A stretch of DNA of 64,000 nt from Phycomyces blakesleeanus NRRL 1555(-) (Eukaryota; Mucoromycota; Mucoromycetes; Mucorales; Phycomycetaceae): the NCBI RefSeq assembly GCF_001638985.1, contig NW_017265159.1, forward strand, positions 62,001-126,000. The letters are read 5' to 3'. The notes under the pieces were generated by a model. That model worked only from the letters and a program-made list of their open reading frames with translations, searched no databases and had not been told where the DNA came from. A program made the position numbers and the translations under genes. Below, one piece after another: positions 61,583 to 64,000 of the stretch (positions are counted from its first letter, which is position 1; each line of letters starts with the position of its first letter).

Positions 61583-63186
61583 ATGGCTGAAATATGTAAA
61601 AATAAATCCAAGGCTCCTACATTTATGGGTCTTGTGTCTTCATTTTCAATAATCCAAGAAACACCCCAGCATACAAAACGTTTACCAAGAAGACGCCCTG
61701 TAGAAATGTCGCACAAATCACATCCCACTTCCCTAAAAAAGGCTCCGGTCAACCCCTTAACGGAACTCACCTTCAAGATGGCAACAATTGGAGACCAAAC
61801 TATTGTTGAAGACGACTTAGACATTTGCCCAGCGCGTACTCGCAAATCATGGCCTTCTCAGATTATGCCATGGTGGACGCCTTGCTACCCAACAGAGAAA
61901 CCTCCATTTTCATATGCCACTCTCATTGGCCTTGCAATTCTTTCTAGTCCAGAAGGGCGTCTTACATTGAGCGCCATTTATCTCTGGATCTCCATAAATT
62001 ACCCCTATTACTCACTTGGTGAAGGAGGGTGGCAGGTAAAAATAATAACAATTGCTTTATTGGAATGGATCCCGAACAATAGCTAAATAATATTTTTTTC
62101 TTCATTACATAGAACTCTATTCGCCACAATTTGTCTTTAAACAAAAAGTGGTTTACCAAACTTAACAGACGACCAACCCAAGCCAACCCAGGAAAAGGGT
62201 GTTACTGGACACTAGTAAATGGCACAGAAGAAATGTTCATCTATAGTCTGACCCAATCAAGCAGCCACACACACCAATATCATGATATTAATCTGACAAC
62301 TGAACTCTCCCTGACACACCGTCGCAATTCCTACGGCTCAAGGTCATCTCCTGCCGAAATCTGCCAGGAGCTACCGACCGATCTATCAGATTGCGGTATT
62401 AACTCAAGTAACAGCAGCACAACTATTCCTATATATTCCCCATCAGCAATATCTGTAGATTTTGCAACAAAAGACATCCCTTCTTCGAGTACCTTGTCTT
62501 TCTACAATACATTTAGAATGGTAGACATGACTTCAGCCACACGCCCAAAACCATTGGAACGTTCGTCAAGAAGATCCAAGCAACAGCGCAAGAGACGAAG
62601 ATCCGTAGGCAGATCAGAATCTTCAGAGTCGGAGTATGATAGTGGTGTTGATGTATGCAGCGAGTACATCTCAAGTCCATCTAAACCAAAAAGCAAGAAA
62701 ATCAAAACAGAACCTGCAACCACAGAAACTAGCTCAGATTCTCAAGTGTTCTCATGGCAAGACATTCTAGAGAGCGATATCCCACTTTGGCAGCCAGATC
62801 CTTTCTCTGAGGCTCTTTTATTGCCACTGGATTTATATGATGCATCACTCTGGGATTTCTGCTTAGACAGTCCGGCCGTTTCTGACCAATTTTTAGGTCA
62901 GCCATCCCAGTGGAGCAATTCTCTTTCTATGGAATCTACGCCTAGCCCTGCTGATATCATGGAGAACGATGCGAAGATCAGAGAATGCCTCTTGGAACTA
63001 CAAACTCACATAGAGAGCGTAACTTTTACTGAGCCGCAATCAGGGCCGCTTGTTATCAACTTGGAGGAAGACGTTACAAAAACATATCTTCATTTTTCAG
63101 ACGATTGCTCCCAAACTTCTAATGATAATTTACTATATAAGCATAACGACAAACCAAGCGATTCATTATTAAATACATTTCTTTAA
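61583..63186 (+). CDS. Forkhead transcription factor
   Basis: Two exons (61583-62035 and 62113-63186, intron 77 bp) join to 508 residues. The forkhead (winged-helix) DNA-binding domain crosses the intron at the usual place: KPPFSYATLIGLAILSSPEG, TLSAIYLWI, NYPYYS, GWQ joined to NSIRHNLSLNKKWFTK and KGCYWTLV. The core helix 3 (NSIRHNLSLN) is canonical. The N-terminal 100 residues are basic and Pro-rich; the C-terminal 300 residues are Ser-rich with a KSKKIKTEP-type basic stretch and acidic segments that may act in activation. I cannot assign an Fkh, Sep1 or Fox subfamily. A long 5' desert precedes it and holocytochrome c synthase follows in tandem, only 141 bp away. Confidence 0.92.
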
Positions 63187-63327
63187 AAAAAAATGACAAA
63201 AAATAAAATCTATACCCCATGCCCCATGCCGATTCTTACACTTTTTTCTTGTGACTGTGTGTCTGTCTGGCAACCTTAGCATCAAACTATTTTTTTTTGT
63301 TTTTCATTGTCCCTTTATACTTACATT

Positions 63328-64000
63328 ATGACCCCCTCTCCAATGACTCCACCTCCGGGTTGCCCTATGCATGAGCCCAAGAAGGAGACTCCTCCTCCTG
63401 GATGTCCTATGCACAAGTCGGACACACCAGTCACTGATAAGCTCAATGAGCTCAACATGATGCCTAATCTCACCCAGGACCAATATGCCGACCAGAGCAT
63501 GGAATTGCCCACTGAGCGTACAATTTCCTCTATTCCGAAAGCAAAGGATGCCGACTCAAAGTGGGAATATCCTAGTCCCCAACAATTTTACAATGCTCTT
63601 AGACGTAAAGGCTGGGAAACACCTGAGGAACATGTTGAGACTATGGTAGATATCCACAATTTCTTGAACGAAGAAGCATGGAACGAAGTTTTGAAGTGGG
63701 AGTCTAAGTTTGGATGGTAGAGTATTATATTGTATTGGGTCAATGAAGAAAAATACTTCTTAACTGTGTTTATTTTTTTATAGTGAGTGCAAAGAAGATC
63801 CCTATTTGTCTCGCTTCCAGGGCAGACCCCAGGAATTATCACCTAAGGCTAGATGGCATTCTTTCTTTGGGTAAGTTTTACAGCCATTTTTTTTAAAAAA
63901 AAGATATATATATCTTATAGGATTCTTTCAATGTAGTGGTCCCAAGCCCTTTGATCGTCACGACTGGTTTGTGAACAGATGTGGCGAAGAGAGACGTTAT
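63328..64000 (+). CDS. Holocytochrome c synthase (cytochrome c heme lyase), 3' partial
   Basis: The enzyme attaches heme to apocytochrome c in the mitochondrial intermembrane space. Three exons are seen (63328-63716, 63784-63870, 63937 to the window end); the gene runs off the window. The start at 63328 is preferred because upstream in-frame sequence has no ATG. Two CPMH heme-regulatory-type motifs lie at Cys12 and Cys26 (GCPMHEPKK and GCPMHKSD), within a Pro-rich start. The conserved core follows: PSPQQFYNALRRKGW, VDIHNFLNEEAWNEVLKWE, YLSRFQGRPQELSPKAR and GGPKPFDRHDWFVNRCGEE. The His in DIHN lies where the heme-ligand His of human HCCS maps, by my alignment from memory. All junctions are in phase and the sequence is intact as far as it goes. 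Confidence 0.94.

Overview
This window looks like chromosomal DNA of an AT-rich early-diverging fungus. A Mucoromycota (Mucorales-like) source is the best guess. Every multi-exon gene I could rebuild has short introns (about 47-150 bp) with GT..AG ends, and several have a CTAAT-like branch point. Genes are compact, lie on both strands and form no operons. The gene set is fungal: bifunctional HisHF (His7), verprolin, Num1/ApsA-type PH protein, Nma111 protease, Pom33/TMEM33, Msn2-like zinc finger and linker histone H1. A decayed Tc1/mariner-like transposase of a type I associate with Mucorales is also present. The genus is inference only.

Layout. 1-9.6 kb: the 3' part (26 exons, about 2,616 residues) of a VPS13 bridge-like lipid-transfer protein. 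9.8-10.4 kb (-): small secreted Cys-rich protein. 13.4-14.7 kb: TFIIIB subunit Bdp1. 15.2-17.2 kb (-): 6-phosphofructo-2-kinase/fructose-2,6-bisphosphatase. 17.6-18.8 kb: transposase pseudogene. 20.7-24.0 kb (-): Nma111. 24.5-25.1 kb (-): unrecognised 205-residue protein sharing a 137-bp promoter with protein phosphatase inhibitor 2 (25.3-26.1 kb). 26.1-29.8 kb: gene-poor. 29.8-30.3 kb: conserved-looking hypothetical protein. 30.85-31.63 kb: a TA-flanked fold-back element with 209-bp mismatch-free arms. 32.6-33.1 kb (-): three-exon SAM-domain mini-protein. 35.4-36.9 kb: Msn2-type zinc finger. 37.5-38.5 kb (-): LRR-like protein.

39.7-41.8 kb: mitochondrial RlmN-like radical SAM methyltransferase. 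42.0-43.7 kb (-): verprolin/WIP. 44.4-45.5 kb: Pom33/TMEM33. 45.8-52.0 kb (-): Num1-like cortical PH protein with eight 18-residue tandem repeats. 52.3-54.0 kb (-): His7 with a Gcn4-type site upstream. 54.7-55.8 kb (-): histone H1 with a pentapeptide-repeat tail. 55.8-61.6 kb: gene desert. 61.6-63.2 kb: forkhead factor. 63.3-64.0 kb: 5' part of holocytochrome c synthase.

The genes do not form one pathway. Most are housekeeping genes for membrane contact and lipid transfer, Pol III transcription, glycolytic control, proteolysis, actin, nuclear positioning, histidine synthesis, chromatin and mitochondrial biogenesis. The least conventional items are the fold-back element, the RlmN-like gene in a fungus, the repeat tracts in the Num1-like protein and H1, a GC-AG intron in verprolin, and three small proteins of unknown role. 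Exon joins were worked out by hand from splice signals, phase and family resemblance. No search or transcript data were available.
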